A DNA stretch of 33,516 bases from Rhodoplanes roseus (GTDB lineage Bacteria > Pseudomonadota > Alphaproteobacteria > Rhizobiales > Xanthobacteraceae), in NCBI RefSeq assembly GCF_003258865.1, contig NZ_NPEX01000043.1, forward strand, positions 1 to 33,516, in the 5' to 3' direction. The first letter of the stretch is position 1. The number at the start of each line of letters is the position of its first letter. The position numbers and the translations under genes were made by a program. This document shows, in pieces, positions 25,128 through 32,824 of this stretch. The notes beneath the pieces are model-generated. The model searched no databases and had not been told where the DNA came from. It worked only from the letters and a program-made list of their open reading frames with translations.

Positions 25128-26390
25128 ATGACCGAGCCGCGCGAAAGCAAATCGATCGCCCACCACGTCGACGCCGAGCGCCTGTGGCGGCGGCACATGG
25201 AGCTGGCGCAGCACGGTGCGACCGGCAACGGCGGCGTCAACCGACAGGCGCTGTCCGACGAGGAGGTCACGGCCCGCCGCGTTCTGGTCGGCTGGGGCGA
25301 GGCGATCGGCCTCGTGGCGTCGAACGACGCGGCCGGCAACCTGTTCCTGCGCCTGGAGGGCACCGCGCCCGATCTCGCTCCGGTGCTGATCGGCTCGCAC
25401 ATCGACAGCCAGCCGACCGGGGGAAAGTTCGACGGCGCCTTCGGGGTGCTGGCGGCGCTGGAGAGTGTCGAGGCGATGGTGGCGGCGGGCGCCCGGCCGC
25501 GCCGCTCCGTCGACGTGGTCGCCTGGATGAACGAGGAGGGCTCGCGCTTCGCCCCCGGCATGATGGGATCGGCCGCTTTCACCTGCGCGAGAAAGCTCGC
25601 CGACATCCTGTCGGTCCACGATGCCGTCGGCGTCGGCGTCGCGACCGAGATCGCCAAGGTGCTGGCCGCCGAGCCGGACCTGCCGGGACGTCCGCTCGGC
25701 TTTCCGGTCGCGGCCTTCGTCGAGGCGCATATCGAGCAGGGGCCGATCCTGGAAGCCGAGGGTCGGACCATCGGCGTCGTCACCGGCATCCAGGGCAAGC
25801 GCACCTTTCGCGTCACCGTGACGGGCGAGGAGAATCACGCCGGCACGTCGCCGCGCAGCGCGCGGCGCGACGCCCTGGTGTCCGCCGTCGCGGTGGTCCA
25901 GGCGCTGCAGCAGGCGATGTGGGACGACGCCGACGTGGTGCGCTTCACCATCGGCCGCTTCGACGTGACGCCGAACGCCCCCTCGGTGGTACCGGCCCGC
26001 GTCGTCTTCTCGATCGACCTGCGCCATCCCGACACCGACACGCTGCGCGATCTCGGCGACCGTATCCCGGCGCTGTGCGCGGCCGCCGCCGGCCGCTGTG
26101 CGGTCGAGGTGCGCGAGCTCCTGCACGATCCGCCGCTGACCTTCCCGGACGCCGTCCGGGACCGCATCCGCGCCGCAGCGACCGACTTGGGGATCCCCTG
26201 GATGGACATTCCGTCCGGCGCCGGGCATGACGCACGCTATCTGCATTATCATTGCCCGACCGGGATGATCTTCATCCCGTGCCTGAACGGCCTGAGCCAC
26301 CACGAAGCCGAGAGCGCGACCAAGGACGACATCGCGGCGGGGGCGCGCGTCCTCGCCGAGACGGCATTCGGGCTGGCGAACCAGGAGTGA
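25128..26390 (+). CDS. Zn-dependent M20 amidohydrolase (N-carbamoyl-amino acid hydrolase/allantoate amidohydrolase-like)
   Basis: This 420-residue M20 family enzyme hydrolyses a C-N bond, most often of an N-carbamoyl or amide compound. The binuclear metal site is visible: GSHIDSQPTGGKFDGAFGV (His91, Asp102), NEEGSRF (Glu136/Glu137) and EAHIEQGP. The dimerisation/lid domain follows, starting VTGIQGKRTFRVTVTGEENH, and the last ligand is in CLNGLSHHEAES. The ATG at 25128 has a weak ribosome site and follows the previous stop by 13 bases. It sits four bases ahead of the GNAT gene. A carbamoyl or amide intermediate is the likely substrate, but it could act on ureido compounds in general. Confidence 0.92.
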   Translation: MTEPRESKSIAHHVDAERLWRRHMELAQHGATGNGGVNRQALSDEEVTARRVLVGWGEAIGLVASNDAAGNLFLRLEGTAPDLAPVLIGSHIDSQPTGGKFDGAFGVLAALESVEAMVAAGARPRRSVDVVAWMNEEGSRFAPGMMGSAAFTCARKLADILSVHDAVGVGVATEIAKVLAAEPDLPGRPLGFPVAAFVEAHIEQGPILEAEGRTIGVVTGIQGKRTFRVTVTGEENHAGTSPRSARRDALVSAVAVVQALQQAMWDDADVVRFTIGRFDVTPNAPSVVPARVVFSIDLRHPDTDTLRDLGDRIPALCAAAAGRCAVEVRELLHDPPLTFPDAVRDRIRAAATDLGIPWMDIPSGAGHDARYLHYHCPTGMIFIPCLNGLSHHEAESATKDDIAAGARVLAETAFGLANQE

Positions 26391-26394
26391 CGCG

Positions 26395-27147
26395 ATGCAC
26401 CCGGTGACCGATCCCGCCTCCGGCCTGCCGATCGGCCCGCTCGACGACGGGCCGCCGGCGAAGCGGCCGGATCGGCGCACCCTCGCCGGCCGCTTCGTGA
26501 CGCTGGTGCCGCTCGATCCGGAACAGCATGGCGACGACCTGTTCGCCGCCTCGCGGGGCCCCGAGCACGATGCGCTGTGGCTCTATCTGAACGCCGGGCC
26601 GTTCGCCGAGCGCGCCGCCTTCGGCACTTATCTGGAGAGCGTCGCGGGCCGCGACGAGCCGGTGACGCTCGCCGTCGTCGACACTGCGAGCGGCCGGGCC
26701 GTCGGCCATCTCGGCCTCATGCGGATCAAGCCGGCCCACAAGGTGATCGAGGTCGGAAACATCCTCTACACGGCGGCGCTGGCGCGCCGGCGCGGCGGAA
26801 CCGAGGCGATCTACTTGGCCGCGCGGCACGTGTTCGAGGATCTCGGCTTCGTTCGCTTCGAGTGGAAGTGCAACGCCCTCAACGCGCCGTCGCGGCGCGC
26901 CGCGCTGCGCTTCGGCTTCACGTTCGAAGGGGTGTTTCCCCGTCACATGATCCAGAAGGGCCGGCTGCGCGACACCGCCTGGTTCTCGATGCTGGCCTCC
27001 GAATGGCCGGCGCGGCGTGCCGCCTTCGAGGCCTGGCTCGCGGCGGAGAATTTCGACCCGACAGGACGGCAGAAGGCGCGGCTCGGCGCGCTGATGGCCG
27101 AGGCGATCGCGACGCATCAGGGCGAGAACGAGCGGACTCCGATCTGA
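26395..27147 (+). CDS. GNAT family N-acetyltransferase (RimJ/RimL-like)
   Basis: This 250-residue protein has the RimJ/L-type GNAT layout: an N-terminal strand GRFVTLVPLDPEQH, the acceptor region LYLNAGPFAERAAF, core strand VEVGNILYTAALARRRGGTE, and NALNAPSRRAALRFGFTFEG, where the acetyl-CoA-linked NxxSxxxxxxxGF pattern is found. Related proteins act on amino acids or protein N-termini. It starts four bases after the M20 hydrolase with AGGAG ahead, so it is clearly in the same run. In this context it may detoxify a pathway amine, but that is inference. Confidence 0.87.
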   Translation: MHPVTDPASGLPIGPLDDGPPAKRPDRRTLAGRFVTLVPLDPEQHGDDLFAASRGPEHDALWLYLNAGPFAERAAFGTYLESVAGRDEPVTLAVVDTASGRAVGHLGLMRIKPAHKVIEVGNILYTAALARRRGGTEAIYLAARHVFEDLGFVRFEWKCNALNAPSRRAALRFGFTFEGVFPRHMIQKGRLRDTAWFSMLASEWPARRAAFEAWLAAENFDPTGRQKARLGALMAEAIATHQGENERTPI

Positions 27148-27188
27148 AAGGCCGAGGCCTCTCGCGCCAGCACCACACGGCGGCAGCC

Positions 27189-27890
27189 ATGTTGAAGACC
27201 AAGCGGAATGCTCTGAAGAAGGCGGCCGGCTCCTCCGAGCGCGAGGCCGGCCAGACGCTCACCGACATGCTCTATCGGGAGCTGGAGGACGCCATCGTCA
27301 AGGGCACGGTGCAGCCCGGCGACCGGCTGGAGGAGCAGGACGTCGCCGAGCGCTACGGCGTGTCGCGCACCCCGGTGCGCGAGGCGTTCCGGCTCCTGGC
27401 CGCCAGCGGCATGGTGGAGCTGAAGAGCCGCCAGGGCGCGGTGGTGCGCAAGATCAGCATCGCCACGCTGCTCGAGATGTTCCAGGTGATGGCCGAGCTG
27501 GAGGGGCTGTGCGCCCGCCTCGCCTCGCGCCGCCAGTCGCCCGAGCAGGATCGCGCGCTCGAGGCCATTCACGCGCGGCTCGAAGAGGCCGCCCGCGACG
27601 GCGACGTCGAGCGGTTCTATCGGATCAACCAGGAGTTCCACGAGTCGATCTACGATGCCGCCCGCAACGCCTATCTGGCGGAGCAGGCGCGGCAGCTCCG
27701 CAACCGCGTCGCCCCGTTCCGCCGCCGCGTCACCTACAAGCCGCACCGGCTGGAGAAGACCGTGAAGGAGCACGCGGCCATCATGGCGGCGATCTGCTCG
27801 CACGACGCCGAGCGTGCCCATGCGGTGATGCGCGACCACGTCAACTTCCTCGGCGACGACCTCACCGACTTCATCGCGCTGTCGGAGTGA
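27189..27890 (+). CDS. GntR family transcriptional regulator (FCD subfamily)
   Basis: This 233-residue repressor-type regulator has the N-terminal winged helix-turn-helix (TDMLYRELEDAIVKGTVQPG, then GVSRTPVREAFRLLAASGMV) at residues about 18-85. A helical FCD ligand-binding domain follows (about 95-225), with metal-ligand-like residues in NQEFHESIYD, VKEHAAIMAAI and MRDHVNFL. FCD regulators usually respond to the substrate or an intermediate of the pathway they control. It closes the aminotransferase-to-GNAT run and lies just before ubiD, so it is the likely regulator of this cluster. Confidence 0.93.
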   Translation: MLKTKRNALKKAAGSSEREAGQTLTDMLYRELEDAIVKGTVQPGDRLEEQDVAERYGVSRTPVREAFRLLAASGMVELKSRQGAVVRKISIATLLEMFQVMAELEGLCARLASRRQSPEQDRALEAIHARLEEAARDGDVERFYRINQEFHESIYDAARNAYLAEQARQLRNRVAPFRRRVTYKPHRLEKTVKEHAAIMAAICSHDAERAHAVMRDHVNFLGDDLTDFIALSE

Positions 27891-28035
27891 GGTCGCCGAT
27901 ACGGGCCCCCGACTCCTCGCTCGCGGGCGCGACCCGCGAATCCGTCTCGAACCCGGCGTTGCTCGGACATGACCGACCGTGCGGTCGAGCCCGGCCGTGG
28001 CGGCCGGCGAGACGCGTGCACTCGCGCCGGCTTTT

Positions 28036-28056
28036 GTATATGAGGGCATGTCCCTC
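28036..28056 (+). promoter_or_regulatory. Candidate promoter/operator of the UbiD gene
   Basis: TGTATATG gives a plausible -10 (TATATG, near 28037-28042), followed at once by the inverted repeat GAGGG-CATGT-CCCTC (28042-28056). A repressor bound there would cover the transcription start. It is a possible target of the GntR/FCD regulator immediately upstream. No clear -35 was found. Confidence 0.4.
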
Positions 28057-28076
28057 TCGACCCGCGCGGATTCACC

Positions 28077-29429
28077 ATGCCCAGCCTTTCCGACTTCCTG
28101 AAGGAGCTTCCCGACGGCGAGAAGCTCGTGATCTCCGGCCCGACCGATCTCGATTTCCTGCCGACCGCGCTGGTGCTCGAGCTGGAGGCGCAGAAGCGCT
28201 TCCCGGTCGTGATGATCGAGCGGCCCGAGGGCTTCGAGGCGCCCGTGGTGACCAACCTGTTCTCCGACCGCGCCCGGATCGCCGGGATGGTCGGTGCCGG
28301 GCCCACCGGCTTCGCGCAGGCCTGGACCGCGGCGATGGCGAATCTGGTGCCCGCCGTGGTGAGCTCCGGCCCCGCCCCCGTGCAGGAGGTGGTCGCGCTC
28401 GGCAACCAGGCGGATGCCGGCGAGCTGCCGATCTCGCGCCACTTCGAGGCGGATGCGGGTCGCTACATCGGCTCGGGCATTCTGGTCTGCAAGGACCCGG
28501 ACACCGGCGTGCGCAACCTGAGCTTCCAGCGCATGCAGCTCAAGGGACCCCAGAAGTTCGGGGTGAGCCTGCATTCGCGCGGGCACATCTGGGATCATCT
28601 GCAGCGTTGCGAGGCGCGCGGAAAGAACCTCGAGGTCGCCGTGGTCATCGGCTGCCATCCGGCGATCTACATCGCCGCCGCCGCCAAGGTGGCCATGGAG
28701 GTCGACGAGCTCGCGGTCGCCGGCGCGCTGCTGAAGCAGCCGATCGAGCTGGTGAAATGCAAGACCATCGACGTCGAGGTGCCGGCCGACGCCGAATACG
28801 TGATCGAAGGCGAGATCCTCGCCGGCGTCCACGAGGACGAGGGCCCCTACGGCGAGTACACCGGCTACTCGACCTACCGCTCCACCCGCAACGTCTTCCA
28901 CGTGACGGCGATCACGCGGCGGCAGAAGCCGATCTTCCTCGACATCGTGCCGGGCTACTCGGCCGAACATCTGCTGCTCAGCCGCTGCACTCGCGAGGCG
29001 CATGTCTTCCACCGCCTCAAGGAGATGGTGCCGACCCTGAAGGCGCTGAACTATCCGAAGTCCGGCACCCACTTCCACGCCTTCATGTCGTTCAAGAAGA
29101 CGGCGGAGGGGCAGGCGCGCCAGGCCCTGATGCTCCTGATGGGTCTCGACAGCTACATCAAGCTGGCGGTCGCCGTGGACGAGGACATCGACGTCTTCGA
29201 CGAGACCGAGGTGATGTGGGCGCTGGCGACCCGGTTCCAGGCCGACACGGATCTGTTCATGGTGCCGAAGGTGTTCTGCAATCGGCTCGATCCCTCGTCG
29301 GTCGAGGGCATGTCGGCCAAGCTCGGGCTCGACGCGACCAAGCCGCTGAACTTCGAGGGCGAGCGCACCAGCCTGCCGCAGCACGCGCTCGACTGGGCCC
29401 GCGACGTGCTGGCCGGCAAGGCGCGATGA
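28077..29429 (+). CDS. UbiD family prenylated-FMN-dependent decarboxylase
   Basis: This 450-residue enzyme should remove (or add) a carboxyl group on an aromatic, heteroaromatic or unsaturated acid using prenylated FMN. The family catalytic set can be placed at Arg152 (SFQRMQLKG), Glu255 and Glu260 (EDEGPYGEYTGYS, spacing of five as in Fdc1). Prenyl-FMN and metal-binding features include SLHSRGHIWDH and VVIGCHPAIYIA. No ubiX gene for cofactor synthesis is in the window. It lies 187 bases after the GntR regulator and would act on the carboxylated substrate of this cluster. The substrate is unknown. Confidence 0.93.
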   Translation: MPSLSDFLKELPDGEKLVISGPTDLDFLPTALVLELEAQKRFPVVMIERPEGFEAPVVTNLFSDRARIAGMVGAGPTGFAQAWTAAMANLVPAVVSSGPAPVQEVVALGNQADAGELPISRHFEADAGRYIGSGILVCKDPDTGVRNLSFQRMQLKGPQKFGVSLHSRGHIWDHLQRCEARGKNLEVAVVIGCHPAIYIAAAAKVAMEVDELAVAGALLKQPIELVKCKTIDVEVPADAEYVIEGEILAGVHEDEGPYGEYTGYSTYRSTRNVFHVTAITRRQKPIFLDIVPGYSAEHLLLSRCTREAHVFHRLKEMVPTLKALNYPKSGTHFHAFMSFKKTAEGQARQALMLLMGLDSYIKLAVAVDEDIDVFDETEVMWALATRFQADTDLFMVPKVFCNRLDPSSVEGMSAKLGLDATKPLNFEGERTSLPQHALDWARDVLAGKAR

Positions 29430-29458
29430 GCGGAAGCGGCGTTCTCACGGACCACGCT

Positions 29459-29477
29459 GCCCGTCGAGCGGACGGGC
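29459..29477. terminator. Hairpin downstream of the UbiD gene
   Basis: GCCCGTC and GACGGGC pair perfectly across a 5-base loop, 30 bases after the ubiD stop. A second stem (CCCGGC/GCCGGG, 29514-29533) follows. Neither has a U-run, so they may slow or end transcription only weakly. Confidence 0.4.
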
Positions 29478-29566
29478 CCGCGTAGACGCGCGTCGATCGT
29501 GCACCGACGCGGACCCGGCGGAAGCCTGCCGGGCCACCCTCCTGATGATGTCGGATCGGCTCGCCG

Positions 29567-29854
29567 TCACGTCCCCTCGATCGTGAACTCCCACTGGGCG
29601 AAGCCGTAGGTGTTGTTCTCGGACGGCGGGAAGACGCCGCTGGCGATGTAGGATCGCACCAGGCGTTCGATGATGGCGCATTCCTCCGGGGTCGGCCCCT
29701 CGACGATCTCGCTCGGCGATCGATCCTCGGGAAGCTCGATCTCGGCCGCGACCTCGATGGCCACGCCGACGGCCGGATGCAGTCCGTGACGCTCGATCCA
29801 GTCGCGGGAGATGTAGGCGACGTCGCGCAGATAATTCGGTCGGAGATGTTCCAC
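29567..29854 (-). CDS. Small hypothetical protein
   Basis: This 95-residue acidic protein of unknown family contains IEVAAEIELPEDRSPSEIVE and a C-terminal aromatic segment NNTYGFAQWEFTIEGT. It has no signal peptide, membrane segment or metal motif that I can see. I chose the GTG at 29854 because a perfect AGGAGG lies four bases before it. The frame remains open further upstream, but that part is low-complexity arginine-rich shadow sequence. It is the only minus-strand gene in the catabolic cluster and lies between ubiD and the amidohydrolase pair. No function can be assigned. Confidence 0.65.
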   Translation of the reverse strand: MEHLRPNYLRDVAYISRDWIERHGLHPAVGVAIEVAAEIELPEDRSPSEIVEGPTPEECAIIERLVRSYIASGVFPPSENNTYGFAQWEFTIEGT

Positions 29855-30436
29855 GTGTCCTCCTATGTCGGCATTCGGTCCGGCCCAGGCGGCCGACCGG
29901 TCGGGACTGCCGCAGCGTGCGGCTGACCCGCCTCCCTGACACAAGTCGCCGTGTCGGATGCCGTCACTCGGCCCGAGACACGGAGCGGTGACCGGGGAGT
30001 TGCGCAACGGCGCTGATCGCCCGCACGTCACCGGCGCAGGGGTCCGGCTTCTTGCCCTGCTGGTCCGCCGGTCCGTCGCCGTCCTCGTCTGGCGATCCGC
30101 GACATCGACGTTTCGTCGGAAGTCGCGATCGTCGACGTCGGCTCGGGCGACCCGCATCCGGACCGCGTTCGCCCTCGGCACCGATCGAACCGCGGTCTCT
30201 CGGACCGCTTGCGCGCGGCTCGCGCCGCGGCGCACAATTCACGTCACATCTGCACAAAATATTCGCAGGAAATGACAGCGTCCTGCGAGCGTCGGGATAC
30301 AGGAAAGTGCCAACTCTCGGTATCCGTGAGACCACCGAGGCCTGTCAACACACGATTGTCACGCGCGCCCGCCCGCGGCGCGACGGTGCTTCTCACGGTC
30401 CGGGGCACGGCTTCGAAGTACGTCGCATCCCCGTTC

Positions 30437-30455
30437 TTCTCACGTCGTTCTCACG
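30437..30455 (+). repeat. Two TTCTCACG direct repeats 11 bases apart
   Basis: TTCTCACG occurs at 30437-30444 and 30448-30455, one helical turn apart, with a further copy at 30390-30397 and a degenerate GTTCACCCG just after. Direct repeats with an 11-base step often bind winged-helix regulators. They lie about 120 bases upstream of the promoter at 30576. Confidence 0.4.
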
Positions 30456-30575
30456 CGCCGTTCACCCGCGCTCCGGGACGCGGTGCAGTCGTAACGACGT
30501 GTGAAACGGATCGTCGACGCTCGACGGGATGGTGGCCGCGGAAGGCATGGACGCCAGCGATGCGGCCCCGTGTTC

Positions 30576-30604
30576 TTGACCGGTCCGGGTCGATCGTCTA
30601 TGCA
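30576..30604 (+). promoter_or_regulatory. Putative promoter of the amidohydrolase operon
   Basis: TTGACC (30576-30581), a 17-base spacer and TATGCA (30599-30604) make a good sigma-70-type promoter. Transcription would begin near 30611 and give a leader of about 280 bases before the first amidohydrolase. Confidence 0.5.
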
Positions 30605-30889
30605 ACGCGAACGTCGGTAGAAGCGGTCAGCTGAACATTGTAACACTTGCGCATCATACGCGCCAGTGCCGGTTCAGTCGGAGATTGCTGACAGACTCGT
30701 GGAATTCGCCGGTGCGAGTTCCGATCTCGTCGCAACTCGTCCCGACCGGACACTCGCCGTGACGTTCCATCGAGCTTCGTGGTCTTCGTGCGGCGTGCCG
30801 TGCGTCCGTCCGGATGCCGCGCGCCGCCGTCGCTGTTCGGCCCGTGTCCCGTCCCGCCTGCGACCCTGCGATCCGCAAGGAGTGATCTG

Positions 30890-31813
30890 ATGATCATCGA
30901 TATCAGCTGCTACCCGACGAATCTCGTCGATCTCGCCTGGCGGCACGACGGTGAACCGTTCACGGGCGAGCGCCTGCTGAAGATGATGGACGGCCCGTAC
31001 TGGGTGAACGGCAAGCCGCGCCGCGTCGACAAGGCCTTCATTCAGCCGCCGCAGGGCAACACGCTCTACACCGACGGCGTGCTCGAGAAGGCCGGCCGCG
31101 ACGGCATCGACGAGTACATGGCCTACACGCTGGAGCTGACCCGCAAGTATCCGGACCGCTTCATCGGCTGCTTCGTCTACAACCCACGTTACGGTGTGAA
31201 GAACGGGGTCGAGGCGATCGAGCGCTACGTGAAGGAGTACGGCTTCAAGATGGTGCAGTTCCAGGCGAACATGCACTGCTACCGGCCGGACCGCGCCGGC
31301 GACTGGCTGCGGCCGGCGCTGGAGAAATGCGCCGAGCTCGGCGTCCTGGTGAAGCTGCACACCGGTGACGGCCCCTACTCGATTCCCAACGAGTGGACGC
31401 CGATGATGTACGCCTTCCCGACCGTGAACTTCATCATGGCGCATTTCGGCGTGCAGACCGGCGGCGTCTACTGCTTCGAGCCCTTCCAGCTCGCCATGGA
31501 CAACCCGAACGTCTTCTGCGAGTCGGGCTGGTGCCTGCAGTCGCGCATCGTCGAGTTCTCCAAGGATCTGCCCAAGAACAAGATCCTGTTCGGCACCGAC
31601 ACGCCGCCCAACGAGCCCGGCATGTGGCTGCGTCATCTCGAGGTGCTGTGCACCGAGCCGCCGCAGGGCCTCAACCTCGACGAGGACACGCTCGAGGATT
31701 ACTTCGGCAACAACGTCGCCCGGATGATCGGGCTCGAGCCGACCGCGCCGCCGCGCACCCGCGAGGAAGCCGAGGCCTATCTCGCCGCCTGCGCCGGCCG
31801 CGTCGCCGCCTGA
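30890..31813 (+). CDS. Amidohydrolase-2 (ACMSD-like) paralog lacking HxH, probable pseudoenzyme
   Basis: This 307-residue TIM-barrel protein is about two thirds identical by eye to the gene after it. The family's first metal motif HxH is missing: the start reads MIIDISCYPTNL, where the neighbour has MIIDTHLHPTNL. The lysine/histidine patch on a later strand is also changed, FQANMHCY for LHANMHGY. The other ligands survive (LHTGDGPY, MAHFGVQTGG, GTDTPPNEPG). It is therefore probably not an active metal hydrolase by itself and may form a mixed oligomer with the intact copy, or bind a ligand. AAGGAG precedes the ATG at seven bases. Confidence 0.92.
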   Translation: MIIDISCYPTNLVDLAWRHDGEPFTGERLLKMMDGPYWVNGKPRRVDKAFIQPPQGNTLYTDGVLEKAGRDGIDEYMAYTLELTRKYPDRFIGCFVYNPRYGVKNGVEAIERYVKEYGFKMVQFQANMHCYRPDRAGDWLRPALEKCAELGVLVKLHTGDGPYSIPNEWTPMMYAFPTVNFIMAHFGVQTGGVYCFEPFQLAMDNPNVFCESGWCLQSRIVEFSKDLPKNKILFGTDTPPNEPGMWLRHLEVLCTEPPQGLNLDEDTLEDYFGNNVARMIGLEPTAPPRTREEAEAYLAACAGRVAA

Positions 31814-31831
31814 GACTCCGGAGAGACCCCG

Positions 31832-32764
31832 ATGATCATCGACACCCACCTGCATCCCACCAATCTGGTCGACGAGGCGTGGCGCCACACCGGCACGCCC
31901 TTCACGGGCGAGCGCCTGCTGAAGATGATGGACGGCCCCTACATGATCAACGGCAAGCCGCGCCGGATCGACATGGGCTTCATCCAGCCGCCGCCCGGCA
32001 ACACCGGCTACCGCGAAGGCAACCGCATGGGTCGCGAGGGCATCCGCGACTACATGAAGTACATCGCCGATCTGTGCCAGAAATATCCGGATCGCTTCAT
32101 CGGCAACTTCTGCTTCAATCCGCGCTGGGGGCCGGAGAACGGCGCCGCCGAGCTCGAGTTCCACGTCAAGGAGTACGGCTTCAAGATGCTGAAGCTGCAC
32201 GCCAACATGCACGGCTACCGGCCCGACCGCGCGCTCGACTGGCTGCGCCCGGCGATGAAGAAGTGCGCCGAGCTCGGCGTCGTGGTGCTGATCCACACCG
32301 GCGACGGCCCCTACACGATCCCGACCATGTTCTATCCGGTGATCCGCGAGTTCCCGATGGTGAACTTCATCATCGGCCACTTCGGCATCCAGACCGGCGG
32401 CAACTACTCGTTCGAGGCGTTCTGGATGGCGATGGACACGCCGAACGTCGTCTGCGAGTCCGGCTGGTGCTTCCAGTCGCGCATCGTCGAGTTCGCCAAG
32501 GAGCTGCCGCGGCACAAGATCGTGTTCGGCACCGACTCGCCGCCCAACGAGCCCGGCATGTGGCTGCGCGAGCTCGAGGTGCTGTGCTCGCCGCCGCCCC
32601 ACGGGATCAATCTCGACGAGGACGGCCTCGAGGACTACATGGGCAACAACATCGCCCGCATCTGCGGCATCCCGACGACGCCGCCGCCGCGCACCCAGGA
32701 GGAGGCGCTGGCGCGCCTCAAGGACACCTACGCCATGGTCGAGCCGAAGCCGGTTCCGGCCTGA
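31832..32764 (+). CDS. Amidohydrolase-2 / ACMSD-like metal hydrolase or decarboxylase
   Basis: This 310-residue enzyme of the amidohydrolase superfamily (PF04909 type) has metal-binding residues in all expected places: HLH at the start (MIIDTHLHPTNL), His in LIHTGDGPY, His in IGHFGIQTGG and Asp in GTDSPPNEPG. Members include ACMS decarboxylase, gamma-resorcylate decarboxylase and lactone hydrolases, so either decarboxylation or hydrolysis is possible. GGAGAGA precedes the ATG, 18 bases after its paralog. Beside ubiD and a molybdenum-hydroxylase subunit, it should act on a ring compound or its cleavage product. Confidence 0.93.
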   Translation: MIIDTHLHPTNLVDEAWRHTGTPFTGERLLKMMDGPYMINGKPRRIDMGFIQPPPGNTGYREGNRMGREGIRDYMKYIADLCQKYPDRFIGNFCFNPRWGPENGAAELEFHVKEYGFKMLKLHANMHGYRPDRALDWLRPAMKKCAELGVVVLIHTGDGPYTIPTMFYPVIREFPMVNFIIGHFGIQTGGNYSFEAFWMAMDTPNVVCESGWCFQSRIVEFAKELPRHKIVFGTDSPPNEPGMWLRELEVLCSPPPHGINLDEDGLEDYMGNNIARICGIPTTPPPRTQEEALARLKDTYAMVEPKPVPA

Positions 32765-32774
32765 CACGTTCCGG

Positions 32775-32802
32775 CGGCGGGCGCAGACGGTTGCGCCCGC
32801 CG
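32775..32802 (+). terminator. Strong hairpin, probable terminator
   Basis: CGGCGGGCGCA and TGCGCCCGCCG form an 11-base perfect stem with a 6-base loop, followed by GTTCCTCTT-type pyrimidine-rich sequence. It follows the second amidohydrolase by 10 bases and would end or attenuate the operon ahead of the FAD-subunit gene. Confidence 0.65.
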
Positions 32803-32824
32803 TTCCTCTTGCCGTCCGGTGACC

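Larger units (their letters stand above)
29855..30889. other. 1-kb intergenic region before the amidohydrolase pair
   Basis: More than 1000 bases hold no credible gene. What can be seen is a set of TTCTCACG direct repeats (30390, 30437, 30448), a good sigma-70-like promoter at 30576-30604, a TGTAACA motif near 30640, a possible stem CGAGTT / AACTCG near 30715-30745 in the leader, and the AAGGAG ribosome site at 30877-30882. The first 500 bases seem plain high-GC DNA, possibly eroded coding sequence. Confidence 0.5.

Noticed and set aside
23003-25816. A 937-codon open frame on the minus strand
   Set aside because: It lies opposite the aminotransferase, hydrolase and M20 genes, has arginine-, glycine- and alanine-rich low-complexity content and no family motifs. 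Long antisense frames are expected at this GC content.
30779-30889. A 37-codon N-terminal extension of the first amidohydrolase
   Set aside because: AAGGAG sits just before the ATG at 30890, the paralog starts at the same MIID position, and the extension resembles random high-GC sequence.
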